DNA of 57,432 bases from Arenibaculum pallidiluteum (GTDB lineage Bacteria > Pseudomonadota > Alphaproteobacteria > Azospirillales > Azospirillaceae), in assembly GCF_017355985.1 (NCBI RefSeq), contig NZ_JAFIQU010000028.1:1-57432 (forward strand), given 5' to 3'. Position 1 is the first letter of the stretch; the number at the start of each line of letters is the position of its first letter. The translations under genes and the position numbers were made by a program. The notes under the pieces were generated by a model. It did no database searches. It was not told where the DNA came from and saw nothing but the letters and a program-made list of their open reading frames with translations. Of the stretch, positions 33,276 through 43,099 are shown in pieces.

Positions 33276-33526
33276 GGCCGCCTCCGTCCTGTATGCCCGC
33301 GGCCTCAACATCCGCGCAGGCGGGGCGGTTGCGCGGACCTTTCCGGCTGCACCCCATGCGGCCGGCAGGCCCGGCGGCCTTGCCGCGCTGATCGTCGGAA
33401 GTACGTCTTCGGTCTGGACTCGGCAACATTTCTCCATCGGCCCGTGTTGCCCACCCGTCAAGAACAACAGGGCAGGGGTCGAAGCGTCGTTGACCGGGCG
33501 ACCCCGTACTTAAGGGAAGGGGTCGT

Positions 33527-35302
33527 ATGTGCGGCATCAGTGGTGAGATCCGGTTCGACGGACGTCCTGCCGCCCTATCGGCTGTCGAGGCCATGGCCGA
33601 GGTCCTCGTCCGCCGCGGGCCCGATGCGGCCGGCATCTTCGCGCAGGGGCGGCTCGCCTTCGGACACCGCCGGCTCAGCGTCATCGACCTGTCCTCGGCG
33701 GCCCAGCAGCCGATGGTGGATGCGGAGCTGGGGCTCGGCATCGTCTTCAACGGCTGCATCTACAACTATCCGGAGCTGCGCGCCGAGTTGCAGGCGAAGG
33801 GCTACCGGTTCTTCTCGCACGGCGATACCGAGGTGATGCTCAAGGCCTACCATGCCTGGGGCCGCCGCTTCGTCGAGCGGCTTTACGGCATGTTCGCCTT
33901 CGCGATCTGGGAGCGCGACAGCGGGCGGGTCACGCTCGGCCGTGACAGGCTCGGCATCAAGCCGCTCTACCTTGCCGAGATCGGGGGCGGCCTGCGGTTC
34001 GCGTCCTCCCTGCCCGCGCTGCTCGCGGCTGGCGGGATCGACACGGCCATCGATCCCGTCGGCCTGCACCACTACATGAGCTTCCACGCGGTGGTGCCGG
34101 CGCCACGCACGATCCTGAAGGGCGTGCGGAAGCTGCCGCCGGCGACGCTCCTGACCATCGAGCCCGACGGCGCGCGTACCGAGGAGACCTACTGGACGCT
34201 GTCCTTCGAGCCACGCCCCGGTGATGCCGAGCTCTCGGAGCGCGACTGGCAGGACGCCGTCCTGGCGAGCCTGCGCAAGGCGGTCGAGCGACGGCTGGTC
34301 TCCGACGTGCCGGTCGGGGTTCTGCTGTCCGGCGGCCTCGACAGCTCGGTGATCGTCGCACTGCTGGCCGAGGCCGGCCAGACCGGGCTGAAGACGTTCT
34401 CGATCGGCTTCGAGACCGTGGGCACGGAGCGCGGGGACGAGTTCCAGTACTCCGACCTGATCGCCCAGCGCTTCGAGACCGACCACAACAAGCTCTTCAT
34501 CGACAGCAGCCGCGCGCTGCCAGCGCTGGCCGACTGCATTGGCGCCATGTCCGAGCCCATGGTCAGCCACGACGCGATCGGCTTCTTCCTGCTCTCGCAG
34601 GAGGTCGCCAGGCACGTGAAGGTCGTGCAGAGCGGCCAGGGAGCCGACGAGATCTTCGCGGGCTACCACTGGTACCCGCCCATGATGGATGCCGCCGATC
34701 CCGTCGGCGCCTATGCCGGCGTCTTCTTCGACCGCGACCACCGGGAGATGGCCGAGGCGCTCGACCCCGCCTGGCTCGCCGACCACGACGCCAGCCGCGC
34801 CTTCGTGGAAGGGCATTTCGCCCGGCCGGGTGCACCCGGCCCGCTGGAGAAGGCGCTGCGCCTGGACACCACCGTGATGCTGGTCGAGGACCCCGTGAAG
34901 CGGGTCGACAACATGACCATGGCTTGGGGGCTCGAAGGGCGCGTACCCTTCCTCGACCACGAGCTGGTCGAGCTGGCGGCCCGGGTCCCGGGCCGGCTGA
35001 AGGTCCGAGACGGCGGCAAATGGGTCCTCAAGGAGGCGGCGCGGCGCGTCGTGCCAGCCGAGGTCATCGACCGGCCCAAGGGCTATTTCCCGGTGCCCGC
35101 CCTGAAATACCTCCGCGGCCCCTATCTGGACATGGTCCGCGACGTGCTGAACCAACCGGCCGCGCGCGAGCGGCGGCTCTTCAACCCGGCCTATGTCGAG
35201 CGGCTCCTGGCCGACCCGGAGGCGCACATCACGCCGCTGCGGGGCTCGAAGCTCTGGCAGGTCGCCCTGCTCGAATCCTGGCTGCAGATCCACGGCCTCT
35301 GA
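33527..35302 (+). CDS. asnO: N-acetylglutaminylglutamine amidotransferase
   Basis: 591 residues. MCGISGEIRF exposes the catalytic Cys2 of a class II glutamine amidotransferase domain (1-210), with FNGCIYNYPELR and SHGDTEVMLKAY. The synthetase domain carries the pyrophosphate loop LSGGLDSSVI at 267-276 and ends with EGRVPFLDHELVELAA. This asparagine-synthase paralogue converts N-acetylglutaminylglutamine to its amide (NAGGN), a compatible solute made under osmotic stress. It starts an operon with ngg and an M42 peptidase (7 and 28 bp gaps), the standard NAGGN order. GGAAGG lies upstream of the ATG. Confidence 0.95.
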   Translation: MCGISGEIRFDGRPAALSAVEAMAEVLVRRGPDAAGIFAQGRLAFGHRRLSVIDLSSAAQQPMVDAELGLGIVFNGCIYNYPELRAELQAKGYRFFSHGDTEVMLKAYHAWGRRFVERLYGMFAFAIWERDSGRVTLGRDRLGIKPLYLAEIGGGLRFASSLPALLAAGGIDTAIDPVGLHHYMSFHAVVPAPRTILKGVRKLPPATLLTIEPDGARTEETYWTLSFEPRPGDAELSERDWQDAVLASLRKAVERRLVSDVPVGVLLSGGLDSSVIVALLAEAGQTGLKTFSIGFETVGTERGDEFQYSDLIAQRFETDHNKLFIDSSRALPALADCIGAMSEPMVSHDAIGFFLLSQEVARHVKVVQSGQGADEIFAGYHWYPPMMDAADPVGAYAGVFFDRDHREMAEALDPAWLADHDASRAFVEGHFARPGAPGPLEKALRLDTTVMLVEDPVKRVDNMTMAWGLEGRVPFLDHELVELAARVPGRLKVRDGGKWVLKEAARRVVPAEVIDRPKGYFPVPALKYLRGPYLDMVRDVLNQPAARERRLFNPAYVERLLADPEAHITPLRGSKLWQVALLESWLQIHGL

Positions 35303-35309
35303 GACGAAG

Positions 35310-37049
35310 ATGCCCCACAATCACCAGTTCAGGCTGACCCCTCCCCCCCTGTGGCTCGACGGCATGGCGAACACCGGCTGGGCCGGGGAAGAGCCGCCTG
35401 CCTCGGCCCCTGCCGAGCGCGCGATCGTGGAATGCGGCTGGGGCCGGCTGATCTTCGCCCATACCTTCGCCGAGACCCAGGACCTGATCCGGACCATGCG
35501 CGAGGAACGGTCTGGGCAGCGCGACATCGCGATCTACCTGAACGATCCGCACGTGGTCCTGTCCCAGGCCCATACCGAGCTGTTCCTGGACCCCTCGCAC
35601 ACCTACCGCCTGCACCTGTCCCGGTACCGGGCGGGCCGGCGGCGCGCCCTGGGCATCGAGATCATGCGCATGCGCCGCCGCGAGGACGTGGACGAGGTCA
35701 ACCGGGTGCTGGCGGCGCGCGGCATGGTCCAGGTCGACAAGGAGTTCTACTGGTCCTCCCGCGACAGCCGCGTGCTGACGCCGCTGGTGGCGATCGACAA
35801 GGGCACCGGCGCCGTGGTCGGATCCGTGATCGGCGTCGACCACGTCCTGGCCTTCGACGATCCCGAGCGGGGCTCCTCGCTGTGGTGCCTCGCCGTCGAT
35901 CCGCAGGCGGCCCATCCCGGGATCGGCGAGGCGCTGGTCCGCGCCCTGGCCGAGCACTACAAGCGGCGCGGCCGGGCCTTCATGGACCTGTCGGTGATGC
36001 ACGACAACAAGAACGCCATCGCGCTCTACGACAAGCTGGGATTCCAACGTGTGCCGGTGTTCGCCGTGAAGACGAAGAACTCGATCAACGAAAAGCTGTT
36101 TGCCGGCCCGACCACGGACGCGCGGCTGAACCCCTATGCGATGATCATCATCAACGAGGCCCGCCGCCGCGGCATCGCGGTCGAGGTCCTCGATTGCGAG
36201 GCCGGTTATTTCCGCCTGACCTATGGCGGCCGCAGCGTGATTTGCCGCGAGAGCCTGACCGAGCTGACCTCCGCGATCGCCATGAGCCGCTGCGACGACA
36301 AGGCGGTGACGCGGCGGGTGCTGGCCAAGGCGGGGCTCTTGGTTCCCGACCAGACGGTGTCCGCGGGGCCGGAGGCGGACGGCGATTTCCTGGAACGCCA
36401 CGGCAGCGTGGTGGTGAAGCCGGCGCGCGGGGAACAGGGCCAGGGCATCACGGTCGACGTGCGCGATCCCGGCACGCTGGCCAGCGCCATCGAGCGGGCC
36501 AAGGCCTTCTGCAGCACCGTGCTGCTGGAACAGTTCGTCAGCGGCATGGACCTGCGGGTCCTGGTCATCGACTACCGGGTCGTGGCGGCGGCGATCCGCC
36601 GCCCGGCCGAGATCGTGGGCACCGGCGAGCACACCATCGCCGAGCTGATCGAGGTGCAGAGCCGCCGCAGAGCCGCCGCCACCGGCGGCGAGAGCCGGAT
36701 CCCCATGGACAGCGAGACCGAGCGCTGCGTGCGCGACGCCGGCTACGCCATGACCGACGTGCTGCCCGACGGCCAGATCCTGGCGGTGCGCAAGACCGCC
36801 AATCTCCATACCGGCGGCACGCTGCATGATGTCACAGACCGGCTGCACAGACGTCTGGTAGATGCGTCGATCGAGGCAGCGCGCGCTCTTGACATCCCGG
36901 TGGTCGGGCTCGACCTTCTAGTCAAGGACGTTTCGGGGCCGGATTATGTGATCATCGAGGCCAACGAGCGGCCCGGGCTCGCCAACCACGAGCCCCAGCC
37001 GACTGCGGAACGCTTCGTCGATCTGCTGTTCCCCTATTCTGCGCCTTAG
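35310..37049 (+). CDS. ngg: N-acetylglutaminylglutamine synthetase (GNAT plus ATP-grasp)
   Basis: 579 residues from the ATG at 35310, 7 bp after asnO. Residues about 115-260 are a GNAT acetyltransferase with AVDPQAAHPGIGEALVRALA and the MHDNKNAIALYDKLGF acceptor region. Residues about 320-575 are ATP-grasp: SRCDDKAVTRRVLAKAG, VVVKPARGEQGQGITVDVRD, and ANERPGLANHEPQP at the metal site. The enzyme joins two glutamines and acetylates the dipeptide, giving the NAGGN precursor amidated by AsnO. The product is cytoplasmic. The domain pair and the neighbours make the call secure. Confidence 0.95.
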   Translation: MPHNHQFRLTPPPLWLDGMANTGWAGEEPPASAPAERAIVECGWGRLIFAHTFAETQDLIRTMREERSGQRDIAIYLNDPHVVLSQAHTELFLDPSHTYRLHLSRYRAGRRRALGIEIMRMRRREDVDEVNRVLAARGMVQVDKEFYWSSRDSRVLTPLVAIDKGTGAVVGSVIGVDHVLAFDDPERGSSLWCLAVDPQAAHPGIGEALVRALAEHYKRRGRAFMDLSVMHDNKNAIALYDKLGFQRVPVFAVKTKNSINEKLFAGPTTDARLNPYAMIIINEARRRGIAVEVLDCEAGYFRLTYGGRSVICRESLTELTSAIAMSRCDDKAVTRRVLAKAGLLVPDQTVSAGPEADGDFLERHGSVVVKPARGEQGQGITVDVRDPGTLASAIERAKAFCSTVLLEQFVSGMDLRVLVIDYRVVAAAIRRPAEIVGTGEHTIAELIEVQSRRRAAATGGESRIPMDSETERCVRDAGYAMTDVLPDGQILAVRKTANLHTGGTLHDVTDRLHRRLVDASIEAARALDIPVVGLDLLVKDVSGPDYVIIEANERPGLANHEPQPTAERFVDLLFPYSAP

Positions 37050-37077
37050 GACCGCCGAACGCGCAACTGGAGAAGGT

Positions 37078-38199
37078 ATGGATCAGGCTTTCACGCCGAC
37101 ACCGGTCATCGAACGGCCGGCCATCGACATGGACTATGTGACTGGCCTGCTCCGCCGCCTTCTCGAGATCCCCAGCCCGACGGGCTTCACCGATCAGATC
37201 ACGGACTTCTGCTGCGAGGAGCTGCGCAGCCTCGGCATCCCGTTCCAGTTGACCCGCCGGGGCGCCATCCGCGCGGACCTCGTGGGCAAGCACAGCCGCA
37301 ACGACCGCGCCGTGGTCGCGCATGTCGACACGCTTGGCGCCATGGTGAAGGCGCTGAAGCCCAACGGTCGGCTGGAGCTCGTCCAGATCGGCACCTGGTC
37401 GGCCCGCTTCGCCGAGGGCGCGCGCTGCACGCTGTTCACGGATACGGGCAGCTACCGCGGGACGATCCTGCCGCTCAAGGCATCGGGCCACGCCTTCAAC
37501 ACGGGCGTGGACGAGCAGCCGGTGGGCTGGACCAATGTCGAGCTGCGGGTCGATGCGCAGTGCGCGAGCGAGATCGATCTCCTCGCCCATGGCATCAATG
37601 TCGGGGATTTCGTCGCGATCGACTCCCAGCCCGAGTTCGACCCGGGCGGGTTCGTCAACGCGCGCCATCTCGACGACAAGGCCGGCGTCGCCGCGATGCT
37701 GGGCGCGGCCAAGGCGATCCTGGACGCTGGCATCACCCTGCCGGTCGACTGCCATCTCGTCCTGACGGTATCCGAGGAGATCGGCACGGGCGCCCGCGCC
37801 GTGCTGGACCGCGACGTGGCCGAGGTGCTGGCCATCGACATCGCGACGCCGGCCCCCGGGCAGAACAGCCGCGAGACCGGCGTGACCATCGCCATGGCCG
37901 ACAGCTCCGGCCCCTTCGACCGGCAGCTCACCCAGAAGCTGCTGGGCCTGTGCCGGACCCACGACATCCCGCACCAGCGCGACGTGTTCCGCTTCTACCG
38001 CAGCGACGCCGCGGGCGTGATCGAGGCCGGCTACGACCTGCGAACGGCGCTGGCCTGCTTCGGCGCCGACAGCTCGCACGGCTACGAGCGCACGCACCTG
38101 TCCTCGCTGCGTGCGCTGGCCGAGCTGATCGCGGTCTATGTGCAGACCGGAACGGCCTCCACCCTCCAGGACCTCGGCGAAGGGCTGGTGCTGACCTGA
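37078..38199 (+). CDS. M42 family peptidase of the osmoprotectant NAGGN system
   Basis: 373 residues from the ATG at 37078 (GGAGAAGG upstream). M42 aminopeptidase features: VVAHVDTLGAMVKAL (first metal ligand histidine), NARHLDDKAGVAAMLGAAKA with the bridging aspartate, VSEEIGTGA with the catalytic glutamate pair, and IDIATPAPGQNS. In known NAGGN operons this third gene is always an M42-like peptidase, thought to hydrolyse or recycle NAGGN when osmolarity falls; the exact reaction is not settled. Cytoplasmic. Converges on cphB. Confidence 0.92.
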   Translation: MDQAFTPTPVIERPAIDMDYVTGLLRRLLEIPSPTGFTDQITDFCCEELRSLGIPFQLTRRGAIRADLVGKHSRNDRAVVAHVDTLGAMVKALKPNGRLELVQIGTWSARFAEGARCTLFTDTGSYRGTILPLKASGHAFNTGVDEQPVGWTNVELRVDAQCASEIDLLAHGINVGDFVAIDSQPEFDPGGFVNARHLDDKAGVAAMLGAAKAILDAGITLPVDCHLVLTVSEEIGTGARAVLDRDVAEVLAIDIATPAPGQNSRETGVTIAMADSSGPFDRQLTQKLLGLCRTHDIPHQRDVFRFYRSDAAGVIEAGYDLRTALACFGADSSHGYERTHLSSLRALAELIAVYVQTGTASTLQDLGEGLVLT

Positions 38200-38206
38200 C
38201 CGGAGC

Positions 38207-38242
38207 GCGGCGGCCTGCACACGGCGGTCAGGAGGCCGCCGC
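38207..38242. terminator. Shared hairpin between NAGGN operon and cyanophycin operon
   Basis: Perfect 10-bp arms 38207-38216 and 38233-38242 around a 16-nt loop. The stem starts 8 bp after the M42 stop; the right arm lies inside the 3' end of cphB (stop at 38228-38230), so it can fold in both transcripts. Both operons therefore likely end here. Confidence 0.65.
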
Positions 38243-39142
38243 CCGCGTCCGCGCCTGGCTCGACTTCCTCGTCTCGTCCAGGAAGATCGGCCGACGCTCG
38301 GCCAGGTTGAAGGAATCGCCAGTGCTGAGGACGTGCAGGCGCACGTCGTGAATCGACAGGGCGCGCTCCGGCTCGGCCTCGGCGATGTTCGAATGCGTGA
38401 CGCCGTGGCCGTCGACGACGTAGACCGCGCCGTTGCCGATCACGCGGAAACGGTTCCCCTCGACCACGACGGCCGTGTCCTCGTCAATGCCGATCCCGAG
38501 GCCCCGCGGGTTGTGGGCGACGGCCCCGAGCAGCCGTCCGATCCTGCCGCGCTCCGCGAAGTGCTGGTCGATGATCACGTCGCGGATCAGGCCCAGTCCC
38601 GGGGCCATGTGAAGATCGCCGATCCGGTACGATTCCCGGTTCGGCCCCTTCACCAGCATGGTGTCGCTCATCACTGACGCGCCGGCCGAGGTGCCGGCGA
38701 CGACTCCGCCGGCCTCGAAGATCTCGCGGACCCGGAGCTCCACCGGCGTGTCGCCGATCTGGCTGCTGATGCGCAGCTGATCGCCGCCCGAGAAGAACAC
38801 GCCGGCGGCGCCGTCGAACATCCGCAGCTTCGCCTCGTCCGCGGTCTCGGACCGCTCGTTGACGTAGAGCTCCTCCATCTCCGTGACCCCGAGGTCCTGG
38901 AAGGCGCGGCGGTAGGCATCGAAGTATCCCTCGGGCGCGTGCGAGGCGACGGTCGCGACCACCAGCTTGCCGCCGCCGAGACGGCGCGCGACCTCGCGCA
39001 GGATCGTGCGCTCCCCCTCCTTGTCCTCGCCGCCGCCGATGATCACGAGCGGTCCGCGCCCGGGCCTGCCCTCGGGCCCTGCAGCGCCACCGGAATTGCC
39101 GGCGCCTCCTGACTGGTCGCCCCCGGATCCGTCCCTCTTCAT
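38228..39142 (-). CDS. cphB: Cyanophycinase
   Basis: 304 residues from the ATG at 39142, overlapping the cphA stop (ATGA). A Gly/Ser-rich N-terminal extension of about 30 residues is followed by LVIIGGGEDKEGERTIL and the serine-exopeptidase core: GVVAGTSAGASVMSDTML with nucleophile Ser152, then DLHMAPGLGLIRDVIIDQHF with the catalytic histidine region, and GIGIDEDTAVVVEGNRF. Cyanophycinase cuts multi-L-arginyl-poly-aspartate to beta-Asp-Arg dipeptides. Coupled translation with CphA lets synthesis and mobilisation be built together. The isoaspartyl dipeptidase that finishes degradation is not in the window. Confidence 0.95.
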   Translation of the reverse strand: MKRDGSGGDQSGGAGNSGGAAGPEGRPGRGPLVIIGGGEDKEGERTILREVARRLGGGKLVVATVASHAPEGYFDAYRRAFQDLGVTEMEELYVNERSETADEAKLRMFDGAAGVFFSGGDQLRISSQIGDTPVELRVREIFEAGGVVAGTSAGASVMSDTMLVKGPNRESYRIGDLHMAPGLGLIRDVIIDQHFAERGRIGRLLGAVAHNPRGLGIGIDEDTAVVVEGNRFRVIGNGAVYVVDGHGVTHSNIAEAEPERALSIHDVRLHVLSTGDSFNLAERRPIFLDETRKSSQARTRAAAS

Positions 39143-41925
39143 GCAACGCCCCTCAGCCGGTTCCGGTCGTCATGCTGCCCGTCCTCTCCGGGCCGTACCG
39201 CGCGCGCGGGGTCGAAGGTCAGGACCTGCTTCCACATGTCCTCCACTTCGGTCGGCGTCAGCACGACCAGGTCGCCGGGCTGGGCCAGCGACAGGCAGAC
39301 ATTGGCCGCCTGCTGCTCGTCGAGGATGCAGTGGGTCCGCTCGCGCGGGAACCCGGCCCAGAACGCTCCCTCGGCCAGCAGGTCGACGATCTCGCCGGGC
39401 TTGCGGCCGCGGCGCGCGGGATCCTCGCGGAACACGATCTCGTCGAAGATGCCCGCCGCGATCTCCCCCATCTGGCGGATGTCGTCGTCCCGCCGGTCGC
39501 CCGGAATGTTCACCATACCGATCACCCGGCGGTGCTGGCTGCGCAGCCCCTTGACCAGCCCGCCCAGTGCCCGCATTCCGGCAGGGTTATGGGCATAGTC
39601 CAGCAGCACGCGGAAGCCGTGGCCGTCATAGACGTTGAGCCGGCCCGGCGACTGCTCGAAGGAGGTCGAGAAGGCCGCAAGCGCGCCCCGGATGGTCTTC
39701 AGCGGCACCCCATGGGCATGGGCCATCGCGACGGCGGCCAGGGCGTTCTGGATGTTGAACTCGGCCAGCCCGCCGAAGGTCGCCGGAATCTCGGCCGCGC
39801 ACATCAGGGACAGGCGCTCGCCGTCCTCGTGGATCACGATCTCGCCGCCCCGCGCGCCGTGCTCCCGCAGGACGGCGAGGCCGCCGCGCCCGACATGCCG
39901 GCGCAGGAGTTCCGGCATGTCGTCGCCGCCGCGCATGGAGAAGTAAACCGTCCGGCCCCCGGCGCGGCGGGCCATGCGCGCCGTCAGCGGGTCGTCGGCG
40001 TTCAGCACGCTGTGGCCGTCCCGGTGCACCGCCTCGACGACCACGGACTTCACCCAGGCCAGGTCCTCGATGGTCTCGACACCCTTCAGCCCCAGATGGT
40101 CCTCCTCGACGTTCAGGACGGCGCCCACGTCGCAGCGGTCGAAGCCCAGCCCCTCTCGCAGGATGCCGCCGCGGGCGGTCTCCAGCACGGCGGCGTCCAC
40201 CGTGGGGTCGCGCAGAACCATGCGGGCGCTGCGCGGGCCGCTGGCGTCCCAGTCGGCGATCCGCTCGCCGTCCACGTAGACGCCGGTCGTCGTGGTGAAG
40301 CCGACGCAAAGGCCGTGGTGACGCAGGATGTGCGCCAGCATTCGTACGGTGGTCGACTTGCCGTTGGTGCCCGTGATGGCGAAGATGGGGATCCGGCCGG
40401 CGGTGCCGCGGGGGAACATCATCTCGACCACCGGGCGCGCCACGTTGCGCGGGCGCCCGGCCGAGGGCTCCAGGTGCATGCGGAAGCCGGGCGCGGCATT
40501 CACCTCGACGACTCCGCCGCCGGTGTCGCGCACCGAGCGCGCGATGTCGGGGGCGATCAGGTCGATCCCCGCGATGTCGAGTCCTATGGCCTGCGCCGCG
40601 CGGCGCGCGATGACGGCATTCTCCGGGTGGATCTCGTCGGTCCGGTCGATGGCCGTGCCGCCCGTCGAAAGATTGGCGGTGTCGCGCAGCCAGACGACCT
40701 GGCCGGCCTCGGGCACGCTGTCGAGGCCCAGGCCGGCCCGCTCCAGCAGGGCCAGGACATGGTCGTCGACGGTGATCCGGGTCATCACGGATTCGTGCCC
40801 CTCGCCGCGCCGGGGATCGCGGTTCACCTCCTCGATCAAGGCGGCGACGGTGCCGGCGCCGTCGCCGACCACATGGGCCGGCACGCGCTCGGCGACCGCG
40901 ACCACTTCGCCGCCGACGACCAGGACGCGGTAGTCGCGACCCTGGAAATGCTGCTCGACGATCACGCGGCGCCCGTGCCGCGCGGCCTGCTCGTAGCCCC
41001 AGCGCACCTCGTCCGCAGTGACGAGCCCGAGGCTGACGCCGCGCCCGTGATTCCCGTCCAGCGGCTTGGTGACGACGGGATGGCCGAGCCGGGCCGCCTG
41101 CACGGCGGCCTCCTCGGCCCCGCGCACGACCACGCCCTTGGGGACCGGCACGCCCGCCTCGGTCAGGATCAGCTTCGTCAGGTTCTTGTCGCTCGCGGTC
41201 TCGGTCGCGATGTACGAGGTCATCCCGGAGATGCTGGCGCGCAGCCGCTGCTGCTGCCTGCCGTGGCCGAGCTGGACGAGGCTGAGGTCGTCGAGCCGCA
41301 GGACGGGAATGCCGCGGCGTACGGCCTCGGCCACGATGGCGCCTGTCGTCGGCCCGAATGCCACCTTGCGGTTCATACGCCGAAGCAGATCCAGCGCGGC
41401 CGAAAGGTCGAAGGCGCCGGACAGGACCGGCTCCTGGTCGTCGCGGTAGGCCAGGTCCAGCCCCTCGACCCCGTGGAGATCCTCGGGCAGCAGGGAATCG
41501 ACGAGCTGCAGGGCCAAGCGCCCGGCAAGCAACCCCACCTTTGCCTCGCGGTACTGGAACAGGATGTCGTAGACGCCAGGCCGGCCCTTGACCGAGCGTG
41601 TTTTGCCCCGCGTCGCCGGCGAGCCGGCGCTGGTCTGCAGCTCCAGGGCGACATGCTCGGCCACATGGCCGAGCCAGGTGCCCTCCTCCAGCCTGCGCAC
41701 GAATCCGCCGGGCTCCTGGTAGCTGCAGCCGTGCCTGCGCAGCCCCGGCAGCAGAGCGAGCAGGCTGTCCGAGAACCCCGGCAGCCGGTCCGTGGGCCAT
41801 GCCTCCAGCGCCCGCAGATCCACCTGGATGTGGACCATGGGGATATCGCCGAAAAGATTCGGCCCGCGATAGACCTTGCTCGCGATGACGCGGATCCCCT
41901 CCTTGCTGGCAGCCCCCTCCGTCAT
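39139..41925 (-). CDS. cphA: Cyanophycin synthetase
   Basis: 928 residues from the ATG at 41925 (GGGGGG at 5-nt spacing), somewhat above the usual 870-910. Residues 1-160 are the N domain (KVYRGPNLFGDIPMVHIQVD), about 220-490 an ATP-grasp domain with KPLDGNHGRGV at 287-297 and EVNAAPGFRMH, and about 505-890 a Mur-ligase-like domain with P-loop GTNGKST at 519-525 and RLNVYDGHGFRVLLDYAHNP. It polymerises Asp and Arg, using ATP, into cyanophycin granules that store N and C. The pair cphA-cphB is one operon, convergent with the NAGGN operon. Confidence 0.96.
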   Translation of the reverse strand: MTEGAASKEGIRVIASKVYRGPNLFGDIPMVHIQVDLRALEAWPTDRLPGFSDSLLALLPGLRRHGCSYQEPGGFVRRLEEGTWLGHVAEHVALELQTSAGSPATRGKTRSVKGRPGVYDILFQYREAKVGLLAGRLALQLVDSLLPEDLHGVEGLDLAYRDDQEPVLSGAFDLSAALDLLRRMNRKVAFGPTTGAIVAEAVRRGIPVLRLDDLSLVQLGHGRQQQRLRASISGMTSYIATETASDKNLTKLILTEAGVPVPKGVVVRGAEEAAVQAARLGHPVVTKPLDGNHGRGVSLGLVTADEVRWGYEQAARHGRRVIVEQHFQGRDYRVLVVGGEVVAVAERVPAHVVGDGAGTVAALIEEVNRDPRRGEGHESVMTRITVDDHVLALLERAGLGLDSVPEAGQVVWLRDTANLSTGGTAIDRTDEIHPENAVIARRAAQAIGLDIAGIDLIAPDIARSVRDTGGGVVEVNAAPGFRMHLEPSAGRPRNVARPVVEMMFPRGTAGRIPIFAITGTNGKSTTVRMLAHILRHHGLCVGFTTTTGVYVDGERIADWDASGPRSARMVLRDPTVDAAVLETARGGILREGLGFDRCDVGAVLNVEEDHLGLKGVETIEDLAWVKSVVVEAVHRDGHSVLNADDPLTARMARRAGGRTVYFSMRGGDDMPELLRRHVGRGGLAVLREHGARGGEIVIHEDGERLSLMCAAEIPATFGGLAEFNIQNALAAVAMAHAHGVPLKTIRGALAAFSTSFEQSPGRLNVYDGHGFRVLLDYAHNPAGMRALGGLVKGLRSQHRRVIGMVNIPGDRRDDDIRQMGEIAAGIFDEIVFREDPARRGRKPGEIVDLLAEGAFWAGFPRERTHCILDEQQAANVCLSLAQPGDLVVLTPTEVEDMWKQVLTFDPARAVRPGEDGQHDDRNRLRGVA

Positions 41926-42121
41926 CGATGCCCCCCGGCCGCGCCGATCCGTCCCAGCTTCATCACGCCTTTGGCCTCTTCGCCTTCCGTAGCAGTCCCA
42001 ACCCTCCCGGATGGGAGCGGGGACCATCCAGTTAGGCAAACAATCCTTGAGAGCCGGCGCCCGCAAAGCTGGGAGAGCTATTCCTTTCGTAGAGCGCGCC
42101 TGGGCTGCGTGCGGCCGGCGA

Positions 42122-43099
42122 TCACGCCGACCTGCGCCACCGGTTCAGCGCGAGCATGCCGAGCGGCACCGCCACTAGCGCCGTGGCAAGCAGCGGCACC
42201 CCGCCATCGTTCGGCCCCTTCCGCCAGCCGCCACGGACCGGCCGCCCGTCGCGCATGGGCTCGAACAGGGTTCCCTTCGTCTCCGGGGACGGGTCCGAGG
42301 CCAGGAAGCCGTAGTTCAGCGCACGGCCGTTGATCCGCGTCATGACGCCCGGGGCGATCCGCTTCAGGGTGACAGCCACCTTTCCCGCCCCGCCGATCAC
42401 AACCTCGGCGCGGGGGCGGCCGGCCAGCGCCACGACGGTTTCGGCGACCTTCTCGGGCGTGTAGACCGGGGGTGCCGCACGCACGCGGTGGTGGCTGAAG
42501 TTTGCGGCGTGGTGGAAGAACGGCGTGTCGATCACTGCGGGCAGGATCGTGCAGACATGAATGCCGGGCTGGTCGAGCACCTCCTGGCGGAGGGCCTCGG
42601 CAAAGCCGCGGACCGCGAACTTGCTCGTCGCATAGGCCGTGGAGTCCGGCTTGGCCAGACGCCCGACGATGGAGGCGTTGTTGATCAGTATTCCGCGGCC
42701 CTGCCGGCGGAACACCGGCATCACGGCCCGCGCGCCGTGGACGTAGCCGAAGAGGTTGGTCTCGATCACCCGCCGCCAGACATCCGACGGGATGTCCTTG
42801 AAGCGTCCGAAGACGCCGACGCCGGCATTGTTGAACCAGACATCGATCCTGCCGAAGCGCTCGAGTGCGCGCAGTGCCAGCTCCTGCACCTGATCCTCGT
42901 CGGTTACGTCGGTGGGCACGGCGAGCGCCGCGCCCCCAAGCGCGCGGCACTCGCGCGCCACGTCCTGCAGCATGTCGGCGCGCCGTGCGGCGAGGACGAG
43001 GCTGGCTCCGCGCATGGCGAAGGCATGGGCCGTTGCGCGGCCGATGCCGCTGGAAGCGCCCGTGATCACGACCACGGATCTGCCGGCTGAAAGGGGCAT
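42122..43099 (-). CDS. SDR family oxidoreductase with C-terminal membrane anchor
   Basis: 325 residues from the ATG at 43099, with GGGGAGAGGG upstream. Classical SDR core in 1-250: VVVITGASSGIGRATA, NNAGVGVFGRFKDI, Ser in NNASIVGRLAK and catalytic YATSK (TAYATSKFAVRGFAEALRQE). After the catalytic domain comes a proline-rich region and a final hydrophobic helix, VPLLATALVAVPLGMLALNR, with basic flanks, so it is likely tethered to the inner membrane. The domain resembles DUF-type SDRs of polyketide- or lipid-modifying kind; substrate unknown. Located divergently from the copper operon, with the small-ORF module between. Confidence 0.85.
   Translation of the reverse strand: MPLSAGRSVVVITGASSGIGRATAHAFAMRGASLVLAARRADMLQDVARECRALGGAALAVPTDVTDEDQVQELALRALERFGRIDVWFNNAGVGVFGRFKDIPSDVWRRVIETNLFGYVHGARAVMPVFRRQGRGILINNASIVGRLAKPDSTAYATSKFAVRGFAEALRQEVLDQPGIHVCTILPAVIDTPFFHHAANFSHHRVRAAPPVYTPEKVAETVVALAGRPRAEVVIGGAGKVAVTLKRIAPGVMTRINGRALNYGFLASDPSPETKGTLFEPMRDGRPVRGGWRKGPNDGGVPLLATALVAVPLGMLALNRWRRSA

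Noticed and set aside
39172..42333. 1053-residue open frame antisense to cphA
   Set aside because: High-GC DNA leaves the opposite strand open; its product has no domain structure and cphA on the other strand is unambiguous.
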